From JBFHDX01 sp041584475 (lineage in GTDB: Bacteria; Pseudomonadota; Alphaproteobacteria; UBA8366; JADFVY01): a stretch of 64,000 nucleotides of DNA. This document shows positions 17,104-25,567 of this stretch, piece after piece (position 1 is the first letter of the stretch; each line of letters opens with the position of its first letter). The DNA lies in NCBI GenBank assembly GCA_041584475.1, contig JBFHDX010000004.1:14522-78521 (forward strand), read 5' to 3'. Both the position numbers and the translations under genes were made by a program. A model generated the notes under the pieces. The model was given only the letters and a program-made list of their open reading frames with translations. It did not search any database and was not told where the DNA came from.

Positions 17104-18348
17104 CTACTGCTCCGCGCCGGCGACCGCCAGTCGCTGTTCGGTCCGTGCCGCGTCGGGCCGGCGCGCGCGCTCCTGCAGGAGCCAGTCCGCCAGCCGATTC
17201 ACCGTATCGAGCCCGTCCAGCATGCCGCGCGGCATGGCGTGCGACGGCCGCGATTGGCTGGCAATTCCGCGCAAGGCGTCGATCATTTCCGCGGGTCGAC
17301 GCACGCCGTCGTTCGCGAGCATGCGCACGAGGCCGAGATCCTGGGCGCGGCTGGCGCGGATGTACTGCTCCATGCGCGGAACCGTTCGCGGCACGATGAG
17401 CGCCGGCTTGTCGAACGAGAGGATCTCGCAGAACGTATTGTAACCGCCCATCGCGACGACTCCGACGGCCCTGTCGAGCAGGCTCTCCATATGGGCGTCG
17501 AACGTGATCGCCTCGACGTCGGGGAGGCGGTCGCAGCGGGCGAGGAACTCCGCCTGATCATCCGATGCCATGAACGGCCCGAGGACGATGAGGGCGGGAA
17601 AGGGAAGGTCGGTCGCCGACTCGTAGGCCCGCAGGACCCAATCCACCATCTCCTGGCCGTCGCCGCCACCACCGGGTGTGACCAGGACGTAAGGTGGCGC
17701 GATCTTGGACAGCGGCGAATGGGCCGTCGATCCGCTCGGAAGATCGCGGCGCAGATAACCCGTGAAGCGGATCTTCTCCCGAATCGATCGCGGAATGCCT
17801 ATGCCCGCGAGCGGATCGCAGATATCCGGCATGCCGTAGACCCAGATTTCGTCGTAGTAATCGCGCAGGGCCGGTGCCGCCTGCTTGCGGTTCCATTCCG
17901 AACGCAGGGTCACCGGATCATCGAGGATATCGCGGAGGCCGAGCACGAGGGGGATTCCCCTGCGTTTCAACAGCTTGAGCGTCTCCGAGACCTCGCCCCG
18001 CAGCCCCAGCGGTTCCTTGTCGACGATAAACAGGTCGGGGTCGAACGCCGCCGCGGTGTGCTGCACGATCGACGCCCGTATCGCCAGGGTCTCCTCGATG
18101 TCGATATGGAGGGAAAGCGGCGTGTAGTCGCCGTTGCGCAACTTGATGACCCCCGGCACACGCACGAAGTCGACGCGTGCACGGAAATCGAAATTTCCGA
18201 TTATCGGTGAACCCGAAAGGATGAGAACCGAGAGATTCCGTCCATTGCCGACGAGCGAATGCGCGATCGCCCGACAGCGCCGCAAATGTCCCAAGCCGAA
18301 CGTGTCATGGCTATAGATCAGGACACGGGCATCCCCGTCTCTGCCCAT
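17104..18348 (-). CDS. COG4671-type glycosyltransferase
   Basis: A 414-residue protein with the hallmark LIYSHDTFGLGHLRRCRAIA near the N-terminus. Further family motifs are FIVDKEPLGLRGE, LGLRDILDDP and VLVTPGGGGDGQEMVDWVL; VVAMGGYNTFCEILSF in the last third marks the nucleotide-sugar site. It is the first gene of the long minus-strand glycan run. It is divergent from the ABC exporter-like gene, with 194 bp between the two starts, so a shared regulatory region is likely. No membrane segment is evident. Biochemical activity has not been assigned to most of this family. Confidence 0.85.
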   Translation of the reverse strand: MGRDGDARVLIYSHDTFGLGHLRRCRAIAHSLVGNGRNLSVLILSGSPIIGNFDFRARVDFVRVPGVIKLRNGDYTPLSLHIDIEETLAIRASIVQHTAAAFDPDLFIVDKEPLGLRGEVSETLKLLKRRGIPLVLGLRDILDDPVTLRSEWNRKQAAPALRDYYDEIWVYGMPDICDPLAGIGIPRSIREKIRFTGYLRRDLPSGSTAHSPLSKIAPPYVLVTPGGGGDGQEMVDWVLRAYESATDLPFPALIVLGPFMASDDQAEFLARCDRLPDVEAITFDAHMESLLDRAVGVVAMGGYNTFCEILSFDKPALIVPRTVPRMEQYIRASRAQDLGLVRMLANDGVRRPAEMIDALRGIASQSRPSHAMPRGMLDGLDTVNRLADWLLQERARRPDAARTEQRLAVAGAEQ

Positions 18349-18542
18349 GGCAACATTGCTCCCTGCCGTGCCGACCCGGTAGCTTCGCCTTCTCGTAACG
18401 GCGACCGACTATGGCACGGCCAGCGTTCGCCCGGAAGCACCCTTGTTCAATTTTTCGCCAAGTAAGCTTTTTGACGGCCCCGGAAGCTGGGATAAGCTCG
18501 GCGCAACGGGCGGCGTAGCGGAGAGCGGGATCTCGGCGACGG

Positions 18543-21251
18543 ATGGACTCCACCATCTTCAGATACATACTGCGCTACAGCAAGGCGCAGCAGCTCTGGC
18601 TGCTGGCGGTCATCGTCGTCTCGTACCCGTTCCTCTACCTGTCGCTGGATATGCCGAAGCTGATCGTCAACCGCGCCATCGGCGACCAATCTGGGCCCCC
18701 TTACGACATCCCTCTGTTCGGCGTGCCGGTTTTCTCCGTCACGGCGAGTCAGATCGAATTCCTGATCACGCTGAGCCTGATCTACCTGCTGCTGGTCCTG
18801 ATCAACGGCGTGCTGAAATATTACATCAACGTCTACAAGGGCCGACTCGGCGAGCGCTTGCTGCGGCGACTGCGATACCAACTCTACGAGCGCATCCTGC
18901 GCTTCCCGATTCCGCATTTCCGCAAGGTTAGCCAGGGCGAGATCATTCCGATGATCACGGCGGAGGTCGAGCCGCTTGGCGGCTTCATCGGCACGGCCTA
19001 CGCCGATCCGTTGTTCCAGGGCGGGCAGCTGCTGATCATCCTTGCCTTCATCATGGTCCAGGACCCCATCCTCGGGGCCGCCGCCATCGCGCTCTATCCG
19101 CTGCAGATCTATATCGTGCCGAAACTGCAGCGGAAGGTGAACGAGCTCGGCAAGGAGCGCGTCCGCACCGTCCGACTGCTGTCCGACCACATCGGCGAAT
19201 CCGTGTCCGGGATTTCGGAGCTGCACGCGCACGACACGATCCGGCTCGAACTGTCGCGCTTCGCCCGCCGACTCGGCGAGATCTACTGGATCCGTTACGA
19301 CATCTATCGCCGCAAATTCTTCATCAAGTTTCTCAATAATTTCATCGACAAGCTTACACCGTTTTTCTTTTTCTCCATCGGCGGCTGGCTCGTCATCGAA
19401 GGTGGACTGAGTTTCGGGGCGCTCGTCGCTGTGCTGGCAGCATACAAGGACCTCGCTGCCCCGTGGAAAGAGATGCTGACGTGGTACCAGCAGAAGGAAG
19501 ACGCGCGCATCAAGTACGAGCAGGTCGTCGAACAGTTCGATCCGCCCGGACTGCTCGATCAGCGCCGCCTCCTCGCCGAGCATGACGATGCGGCCGAGCT
19601 CAAGCTCGACGGCGAGATCGCGGTCAAGAACGTCAGTCTGATCGACGAGGACGGGCGCCGGCAACTCGACGGCGTGACGACGACGATCGCCCCGGGAAGC
19701 CACATTGCCGTCGTCGGCGACGGCGACAGCGGCAAGGGCGACCTCCTCACCGTGATGGCCGGGCTGGTGGAGCCGACGGGGGGATCGATCTCGGTCGGCG
19801 AGTGGGACATCAAGACGGCACCGCGGGCGATTACCGGGCGCCTCATGGCCTATGTCGGGCCGAGCGCCTACATCCATGCGGGCACGCTCGCTGCCGCGCT
19901 GGTCTACGGGTTGAAACACCGGCCCGTTGCGGAACGGCAATACGAGGGCGCAGAGCTCAAATTCCGCCAGGCGGAAGTGGCGGAAGCGGCGGACGCTGGC
20001 AACATCACGCTCGATTACGGCGCGGACTGGGTCGACTACGAGGCGGCGCAGGTGTCGGGACCGGACGAGCTCCAGCAGGCGATGCTCGAGGTGCTCCACG
20101 CGGTCGATCTCGCCGACGACACGTATGGCTGGGGACTCCGCGGCAGGTTCGATCCCGACGACGACCCCGCATCGGCGGAGAAGATCCTTGAAGCGCGATC
20201 GGCGGTCCGCGAGCGCCTGTCCGATCAATCGGTTTCCCGCCTCGTCGACCCGTTCGATGCGGCGAGCTACAACATGAACGCGACCGTTGCCGAGAACGTT
20301 CTCTTCGGCGTACCGCTGGGCGACGTCTTCGCGGAAGATCGAATCGCCGAGCATCCGTACATGAAACGGACGCTCGAGCGTGTCGGGCTGACCGGTGACT
20401 TCCTGAAGATCGGCGAGCGCGTCGCGGAGACGATGGTCGAACTGTTCGCCGGTCTTCCCCCCGGGCACGAGTTCTTCGACCGGTTCAGCTTCATCTCGGC
20501 GGAAGACCTGCCCGAATTCCAGACGATCCTGGGCCGCGCCGCACGAGGCCTGGACGCGCTCAGCGCGGGCGATCGCAGCAAGCTGATAGCGCTCCCGTTC
20601 AAGCTGATCCCGGCACGACACCGACTCGATCTGATCGATGAGAAGTTGCGCGAGAGGCTGCTCGAGGCACGACGCGCCTTCGCCGCGGACCTGCCCGCCG
20701 AGCTCGCGGACCAGATCGCCTTTTTCGATCTGGAAGCCTACAATCGGGCAGCGACGATCCAGGACAATATCCTGTTCGGCAAGATCGATTTCGGCCAGCC
20801 CAACGCCGAGCAGCGGGTCGGAGCCCTGCTTGCAGACGTGCTGGACGGGCTGGGCATGCGGAACGTCGTCATGCGGATCGGCCTTAACTCGGAGACCGGA
20901 TCCGGGGGCTCGCGGCTCTCGCCGACGCAGCGCCAGAAACTGGCCCTCGGCCGTTGCCTGCTGAAGAAACCGGCGGTTCTGCTGATCAACGAAGCGGCCG
21001 CGGGCTTCGAGTCGCGCCTGCAGAACAAGATCGTCGGGAACGTGTTGCAGGCCAGCCGCGGCCGCACCGTGATCTGGTCGCTGAGCAACGTTGCCCTGGC
21101 GAACCGGTTCGATAGGGTGCTGGTGATGGATCGCGGCCGCATCGTATCCGAGGGCGCTCCCGACGAGCTGCTGGCCAAGCGGGACGCACCGTTCGGCCGG
21201 CTTCTCGGTACCGAAGACGAAGAGGTCGAAGCGACGAGGACAGGGCAATGA
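18543..21251 (+). CDS. Aberrant ABC exporter-like protein with degenerate, enlarged nucleotide-binding domain
   Basis: A 902-residue membrane protein. Residues 1-310 form an exporter-type transmembrane domain with TM segments near 16-36, 72-95, 160-195 and 270-300. Residues 355-880 align with an exporter ATPase but every core motif is altered. Walker A is GDGDSGKGD (392-400), with both Ser/Thr positions lost. The Q-loop Gln is missing (YVGPSA, 437-442). The signature is RLSPTQRQ (791-798) instead of LSGGQ. Walker B ends LLINEAA (813-819) with Asn for Asp, and the H-loop His is absent (SLSNVALA). About 300 extra residues (455-735) separate Q-loop and signature regions. The typical after-Q-loop pattern recurs as ATVAENVLFG (580-589) and ATIQDNILFG (737-746). 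The gene overlaps the next by ATGA. Confidence 0.85.
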   Translation: MDSTIFRYILRYSKAQQLWLLAVIVVSYPFLYLSLDMPKLIVNRAIGDQSGPPYDIPLFGVPVFSVTASQIEFLITLSLIYLLLVLINGVLKYYINVYKGRLGERLLRRLRYQLYERILRFPIPHFRKVSQGEIIPMITAEVEPLGGFIGTAYADPLFQGGQLLIILAFIMVQDPILGAAAIALYPLQIYIVPKLQRKVNELGKERVRTVRLLSDHIGESVSGISELHAHDTIRLELSRFARRLGEIYWIRYDIYRRKFFIKFLNNFIDKLTPFFFFSIGGWLVIEGGLSFGALVAVLAAYKDLAAPWKEMLTWYQQKEDARIKYEQVVEQFDPPGLLDQRRLLAEHDDAAELKLDGEIAVKNVSLIDEDGRRQLDGVTTTIAPGSHIAVVGDGDSGKGDLLTVMAGLVEPTGGSISVGEWDIKTAPRAITGRLMAYVGPSAYIHAGTLAAALVYGLKHRPVAERQYEGAELKFRQAEVAEAADAGNITLDYGADWVDYEAAQVSGPDELQQAMLEVLHAVDLADDTYGWGLRGRFDPDDDPASAEKILEARSAVRERLSDQSVSRLVDPFDAASYNMNATVAENVLFGVPLGDVFAEDRIAEHPYMKRTLERVGLTGDFLKIGERVAETMVELFAGLPPGHEFFDRFSFISAEDLPEFQTILGRAARGLDALSAGDRSKLIALPFKLIPARHRLDLIDEKLRERLLEARRAFAADLPAELADQIAFFDLEAYNRAATIQDNILFGKIDFGQPNAEQRVGALLADVLDGLGMRNVVMRIGLNSETGSGGSRLSPTQRQKLALGRCLLKKPAVLLINEAAAGFESRLQNKIVGNVLQASRGRTVIWSLSNVALANRFDRVLVMDRGRIVSEGAPDELLAKRDAPFGRLLGTEDEEVEATRTGQ

Positions 21252-21718
21252 GCCTGCAACAGGAAGTCGACATTCTGCGCAAGATTCCGATGTTCGCGAA
21301 CATCGACCAGGCGAAGCTGAAGCTGCTGGCGTTCACGAGCGAACGCCTCTCATACGCGGCAGGGGACGTTCTGTTCCGTCAGGGGGACGTCGGGGATGCC
21401 GCATTCCTGATCATCCGCGGCCAGGCCGAGGTCAGCATCGATACGAAGACGGGCCCGCTGACCGTCGCGACGCTGCAGGACCATGATTTCGTCGGCGAAA
21501 TCGCGATCATTTGCGATATCCCCAGGACCGCCACCGTCATCGCCAAGAGCGACCTGGAGGCACTGCGGATCGATAAGGAGCTCTTCTTCCGTCTGATCGG
21601 CGAGTTCCCCGAGATCGCCAAGGAAGTGATGCGGGAGCTGGCGCGGCGCCTAGAGCTGACGAATGCGCGCCTGCGGGAAATCGCGACGCGCGTGAACGAC
21701 GGCAAGAAGCCCGGATGA
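21248..21718 (+). CDS. Cyclic nucleotide-binding domain protein
   Basis: A 156-residue protein that is almost entirely one cyclic-nucleotide-binding (Crp-type beta-barrel) domain, residues about 10-135. The phosphate-binding cassette FVGEIAIICDIPRTATVIA (81-99) keeps the key Glu84 and Arg93, so binding of cAMP or cGMP is plausible. There is no DNA-binding helix-turn-helix and no membrane segment. A short helical tail (EVMRELARRLELTNARLRE) could pair with a partner. Its ATG overlaps the ABC gene stop (ATGA), so the two proteins are probably made in a fixed ratio and may form a complex. This is an inference from coupling, not a known pair. Confidence 0.88.
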   Translation: MSLQQEVDILRKIPMFANIDQAKLKLLAFTSERLSYAAGDVLFRQGDVGDAAFLIIRGQAEVSIDTKTGPLTVATLQDHDFVGEIAIICDIPRTATVIAKSDLEALRIDKELFFRLIGEFPEIAKEVMRELARRLELTNARLREIATRVNDGKKPG

Positions 21719-21767
21719 CGGCCCGTTCACTGCCCGGCGACAGACGCCGCGCTTGCGGAGCGCGCCC

Positions 21768-22277
21768 GTGAGTCGGCTCGACAGCGTCATCCGCCGCCTG
21801 CAAGCGCAGCGGATCTGCCTCGACTGGGCGACCCAGGCGGTGGCCGGACGGCCTGGCGCGATCCTCGAGCTCGGCCTCGGCAACGGCCGCACCTACGATC
21901 ATCTGCGGCAGCGCTGTCCGGAGCGCGAGATCTACGCCTTCGAGCGGCAGTTGAGCGCCCACCCGGATTGCGTCCCGGATGACGACCACCTGTTTCTCGG
22001 GGATCTCGTCGATACGTTGCCGGCGGCCGCGCGCAAGCTCGGTCGCTGCGCCATCCTCGTGCACTGCGACATCGGTACGGGCGACGCCGCACGCAACGCC
22101 CGCGTCGCCTCGCGGATCGGTCCCCTTATCGGGAACCTCGTTCGCCCCGATGGCATCGTGCTGAGCGACCAGCGACTGCCCGTCGCCACGGCATGGCAGG
22201 AGCTCGCCCTCCCGGACGGTGTGGCCGCGGGACGGTATTTCCTCTATCGCGTCCGCGCTCGAGGCGGCGCGGAATGA
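21768..22277 (+). CDS. Small class I SAM-dependent methyltransferase, copy 1
   Basis: A 169-residue protein with a clear SAM-binding motif ILELGLGNGRTYDHLR (about 30-45), an acidic second strand YAFERQ, and HLFLGDLVDTLP. I believe it belongs to the small family annotated as S-adenosyl-L-methionine methyltransferase (Methyltransf_17), but this needs a profile search. A GTG at 21768 is taken as start because the homologous second copy begins its conserved region in the same place; a TTG at 21753 is an alternative. It follows the cyclic-nucleotide-binding gene by 49 bp. The substrate is unknown. Confidence 0.72.
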   Translation: MSRLDSVIRRLQAQRICLDWATQAVAGRPGAILELGLGNGRTYDHLRQRCPEREIYAFERQLSAHPDCVPDDDHLFLGDLVDTLPAAARKLGRCAILVHCDIGTGDAARNARVASRIGPLIGNLVRPDGIVLSDQRLPVATAWQELALPDGVAAGRYFLYRVRARGGAE

Positions 22278-22339
22278 TGCGATCATGCGCTCGTCGCTCG
22301 GATTCCACCCTGCGGTCCGTTCGCGGTAGGCTGTGGCCG

Positions 22340-22888
22340 ATGACCGCAGATCGCGAAGCCCGCTCCGCTTCCGGCCCGGACCCGCAAGACGCGCTCGAAC
22401 GCATGCTCGCCCGCCTCGAGGCGCAACGCGCCTGGCTCGACTTCGCGGCCGAGCGCATTGCCGCGGTGCCGGGACCGGTGTTCGAGCTTGGGCTGGGCAA
22501 GGGTCGTACCTACGACCGCATGCGTCGCGTCATGGCCGATCGCGAGATATTCGCCTTCGATCGCGAACTCCATTGCTCGCCGCGCCTGAGCCCGCTGCCG
22601 GAGCACCTGTTCCTGGGCGATTTCCGCGATACCCTGCTTGCCGCGGCCGAGCGGTTCGGCCGTTCGGTGGCCCTGGTCCATGCCGATATCGGCAGCGAAG
22701 TGCCCGCGCGAGACGCGGCGATCTGCCGGGATATCGGCCCCTTGATCGAGCGCGTCGTACGACGCCAGGGGCTGGTTCTCTGCGATCGCCCGCTGCCCCT
22801 GTCCCGCCCCGGCTGGGAACCCCTGCCGCCGCCGGCGGCTGCCGCGACGGCGGGGTGGCCCTATTTCGGATGGTGCCGGTCGCGCTGA
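22340..22888 (+). CDS. Small class I SAM-dependent methyltransferase, copy 2
   Basis: A 182-residue paralogue of the preceding gene. It shares LEAQRAWLDFAAERIA, the SAM motif VFELGLGKGRTYDRMR, FAFDRELH and HLFLGDFRDTLLAAAERFGR. Its N-terminus is about 13 residues longer. The two copies clearly arose by tandem duplication but have diverged widely, so the duplication is old and both were probably kept by selection. ATG 22340 is used. Downstream there is an AT-rich stretch (about 22920-22985) before the convergent xth gene; it probably contains the transcript end. Confidence 0.72.
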   Translation: MTADREARSASGPDPQDALERMLARLEAQRAWLDFAAERIAAVPGPVFELGLGKGRTYDRMRRVMADREIFAFDRELHCSPRLSPLPEHLFLGDFRDTLLAAAERFGRSVALVHADIGSEVPARDAAICRDIGPLIERVVRRQGLVLCDRPLPLSRPGWEPLPPPAAAATAGWPYFGWCRSR

Positions 22889-22995
22889 CGGTTCCAGTTA
22901 TGTTCGCGGCGACCGCGACTCGAATGTAGATCGAAGAAAATAGGCACTAAGCATAGTATTCTGCGGACAGCATGTAATTGTTTCGGCTGTAGTCC

Positions 22996-23784
22996 CTACG
23001 CCGCGAGGTCGAGGATTACGGGTACGTGATCGGACGGTTTTTCCCAGCCGCGGGCGTCTCGCAGGACGGACGCGCCGGAGAGCCGACCCGCGAGGTCGGG
23101 CGATGCCCAGAAGTGATCGAGCCGCCGGCCGCGATCGGAGGCCGCCCAATCGCGCGCGCGGTAACTCCACCACGAATAGAGCTTGTCGCGAGGCGGGAAG
23201 AAACGTCTGACGGCGTCGATCCAGGCACCCGCCTCGAGGGCTCGTTCCAGCTTCTCGACTTCGATGGGCGTGTGACTCACTACGTTGAGCAGCTGCTTGT
23301 GCGACCAGACGTCCGTGGGCAACGGGGCGACGTTCAGGTCGCCGGCGACGATAACCGGCCGGCCGGTCCCGCCGAGCTGCTTCGACCAGCCGGTCATCTC
23401 GTCGAGAAAGGCGAGCTTATGCGCGAATTTTTCGTTGATCTCCGGATCAGGGGCGTCGCCGCCGGCCGGAACGTAGAGACAGTGCAGATCGATGCCGTCG
23501 ACGCGCGCCGCGACGTGCCGGCTGTCGGCCCGATCGCAGAAGCGCCGGTCCGCGAGCCGCTGCAGCGGCAGTCGAGAGAGAATCGCCACCCCGTTGTAGC
23601 TCTTCATGCCCTGAAAGACGGCATGCTCGTATCCGAGCCCGGCGATCGCCCCGCGCGGAAAGGCGTCGTCGACCACCTTGGTCTCCTGCAGACAAATGAC
23701 GTCCGGCGCGGCCTCGGCAACGAGGCGCTCCAGGAGCGGCAGGCGCAGGCGTACCGAGTTGATGTTCCAGGTGGCGATGCGCAT
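22996..23784 (-). CDS. xth: Exodeoxyribonuclease III
   Basis: Apurinic/apyrimidinic endonuclease and 3'-5' exonuclease of base-excision repair, 262 residues, typical length. The N-terminal MRIATWNINSVRLRLPLL carries the metal/catalytic Asn, LQETKV (about 33-38) the metal-binding Glu, VAGDLNVAP the Asp and Asn, and SDHVPVI near the end the catalytic His. All are intact, so it should be active. It closes the minus-strand group aminotransferase-ftsK-lolA-amidotransferase-xth, lying 87 bp after the amidotransferase gene. Similar order is common in alphaproteobacteria. Confidence 0.95.
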   Translation of the reverse strand: MRIATWNINSVRLRLPLLERLVAEAAPDVICLQETKVVDDAFPRGAIAGLGYEHAVFQGMKSYNGVAILSRLPLQRLADRRFCDRADSRHVAARVDGIDLHCLYVPAGGDAPDPEINEKFAHKLAFLDEMTGWSKQLGGTGRPVIVAGDLNVAPLPTDVWSHKQLLNVVSHTPIEVEKLERALEAGAWIDAVRRFFPPRDKLYSWWSYRARDWAASDRGRRLDHFWASPDLAGRLSGASVLRDARGWEKPSDHVPVILDLAA

Positions 23785-23871
23785 GGCAGTCTCCGAGACG
23801 GCGCTGAGGACTCGATGGTCGCGGCCCGCCCCGCATGCGAGGCAGGGATCGGGGGCCGCGGCGGCCGGACT

Positions 23872-24687
23872 CTAGGCCGCGTTGTTGCGTCGCCGGCCGC
23901 CGCGACGCTCGGCGCCGCCGCGGCCGGCATGGCGGTTGCGGCAGGCGTCGCCGAAAGCCGCGAACATCGCCCGCGACAACGGCCAGTCGAGCGCTACCGG
24001 ATGTTCGGGATGCCACTGCACCGACAGCGCAAAGGCTCGGGCCCCGGTGACGCTTGTCGCTTCGATGACACCGTCTTCGCTCACCGCCTCGATCTCCAGC
24101 CGGTCGGCCAGGCGGTCGATGGCCTGGGCGTGCAGCGAGTTGACGAGCGCCGTGTCGGCGCCGCCGTTGAGCGCCCGGAGCACCCCGCCTTCCCGGATGC
24201 TGATGCGGTGGCACGCGCGGTAGCGGTCATCGTACGGCAGGCTCTTGTTCGAGCGGTGGTCCCGCTTTCCGGGCAGTTCATGGACGTTCTGATGCAGGGT
24301 GCCGCCCAGCGCGACGTTGAGCTCCTGGTGACCCCGGCAGATGGCGAATAGCGGAACGCCGCTGTCGAGCGCGCCGCGGATGGCCGGCAGGGTGGTCGCG
24401 TCCCGCGCCGCGTCGTGCGCGGTTCCCGCTCGGCTCCGCCCGCCGCCGTAACGCTCCGGCTCGACGTTGGACGGGCTCCCCGTGAGCAGAAGTCCGTCGA
24501 GCCGGGACATCAGGTCGGCGCTATCGTACCAGTCGCCCAGCGCCGGTATCAGCACCGGCATGCATTGCGCGGCGTGCACGACGGACAGGATGTATTTCTG
24601 GCCGACCCGGTGGTAGGCGTCGCCCGTTTGCGGCGACATGACGCACGCCGGAATACCGACGAGGGGCCGATCGCTTCCCGGCATCAC
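23872..24687 (-). CDS. Gamma-glutamyl-gamma-aminobutyrate hydrolase family protein (class I amidotransferase-like)
   Basis: A 271-residue peptidase-C26-type protein. It opens with PLVGIPACVMSPQTG and has LLLTGSPSNVEPERYGGG. The nucleophile elbow PLFAICRGHQELNVALGG (Cys about 116) and the catalytic HPEHP near 218-222 complete the Cys-His-Glu triad. This matches PuuD-like enzymes that cleave gamma-glutamyl-GABA or other gamma-glutamyl amides. No putrescine-degradation genes flank it, so the real substrate is open. The C-terminus is an Arg/Gly-rich tail of about 20 residues. Cytoplasmic. Confidence 0.88.
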   Translation of the reverse strand: MMPGSDRPLVGIPACVMSPQTGDAYHRVGQKYILSVVHAAQCMPVLIPALGDWYDSADLMSRLDGLLLTGSPSNVEPERYGGGRSRAGTAHDAARDATTLPAIRGALDSGVPLFAICRGHQELNVALGGTLHQNVHELPGKRDHRSNKSLPYDDRYRACHRISIREGGVLRALNGGADTALVNSLHAQAIDRLADRLEIEAVSEDGVIEATSVTGARAFALSVQWHPEHPVALDWPLSRAMFAAFGDACRNRHAGRGGAERRGGRRRNNAA

Positions 24688-24835
24688 GCGCTACGCCCGG
24701 GAGCAACGGGCAGGACCGCACAAGGCGAAGGCAGGCGGACCTCAGCGATCGGCGGAGCGGTCCCCGAACCGCCCCGATGTCTGGCGCCGCCGGCAGATAT
24801 CCCGGCATCGCGTGCCACGGATCGGATCGGTCGTT

Positions 24836-25567
24836 TCATTTCTCCGGTCGTTTCCGGTCGAAGGTGTTCACGAACCGGAACAGGTCGTTGTCGAGTCGCA
24901 AACCGTAGCGCGGATCCATCAGGGTGACCTGGATGCGCTGGCCCTGCGCGTCGAGAATCGTCCAGCTTCTGAGGGTGACCGGATTCTGTTGGAATGTCAT
25001 GCTGATGCGACCGATCTCCGGGTCTTCGGCATCGACCAGGTCGAGGCGGATCGTATTGCTGCGACGTTCGATTCCCGTGATCACCAGGCCGTCGGAGAAC
25101 GAGAATTCCTCGCGCAGGAGCACGTCGGCCGGCGTCTTGCTCAACGGCAGGTACGTGACCTGCTCGAGCTGCTTGTCGACATAGATGAACCACCTGCCGT
25201 CCGAAACGAGCAGATAGGGAACCGGCGGATCGTATTCGAAGCGCATGCGACCCGGTCGTTTCAAATAGAAATTTCCCCTCGCATAGCTGCCGCTCGCCGT
25301 GAGCTGCACGAACTCGGCCTGAAGCGTCGTTATGCCGTTCAGGAACGCCTCGATCTCCGCCACCGCAGCGCGATCCCGCACCGTCAGCGCGATCGGTTGC
25401 GGCGGCGCCGCAGCCGGCGCCTCGCCGACGCCGACCGCCAGCGACAGGACAAGCGCGAAAAGCGTCACGCTCGAGATGCGGGCCCAGACGGGTCCGACGC
25501 AACCGCTAGCGGTTTCCGCCAGCGAGGACTTCACGCTTGCCAACATGGTTTGCGGGGCTGACCACAC
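24836..25567 (-). CDS. lolA: Outer-membrane lipoprotein carrier protein LolA
   Basis: Periplasmic chaperone that moves lipoproteins from the LolCDE complex to the outer membrane. A signal peptide with hydrophobic core SSVTLFALVLSLAVGVGEA is preceded by an unusually long N-terminal stretch. The mature part shows the LolA beta-sheet pattern: LQAEFVQLTASGSYARGNFY, KRPGRMRFEYD, and DGRWFIYVDKQLEQV. A GTG at 25567 with GGAG nine bases upstream is used; ATG 25546 is a good alternative that gives a shorter n-region. The start lies inside the end of ftsK, so the two are translationally linked. Confidence 0.9.
   Translation of the reverse strand: MWSAPQTMLASVKSSLAETASGCVGPVWARISSVTLFALVLSLAVGVGEAPAAAPPQPIALTVRDRAAVAEIEAFLNGITTLQAEFVQLTASGSYARGNFYLKRPGRMRFEYDPPVPYLLVSDGRWFIYVDKQLEQVTYLPLSKTPADVLLREEFSFSDGLVITGIERRSNTIRLDLVDAEDPEIGRISMTFQQNPVTLRSWTILDAQGQRIQVTLMDPRYGLRLDNDLFRFVNTFDRKRPEK

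Noticed and set aside
18447..21248. A 933-codon open frame antisense to the ABC exporter-like gene
   Set aside because: It lacks domains and has biased Arg/Asp/Gln composition; the sense frame has clear exporter TM segments, remnants of ATPase motifs and an ATGA overlap with the next gene.
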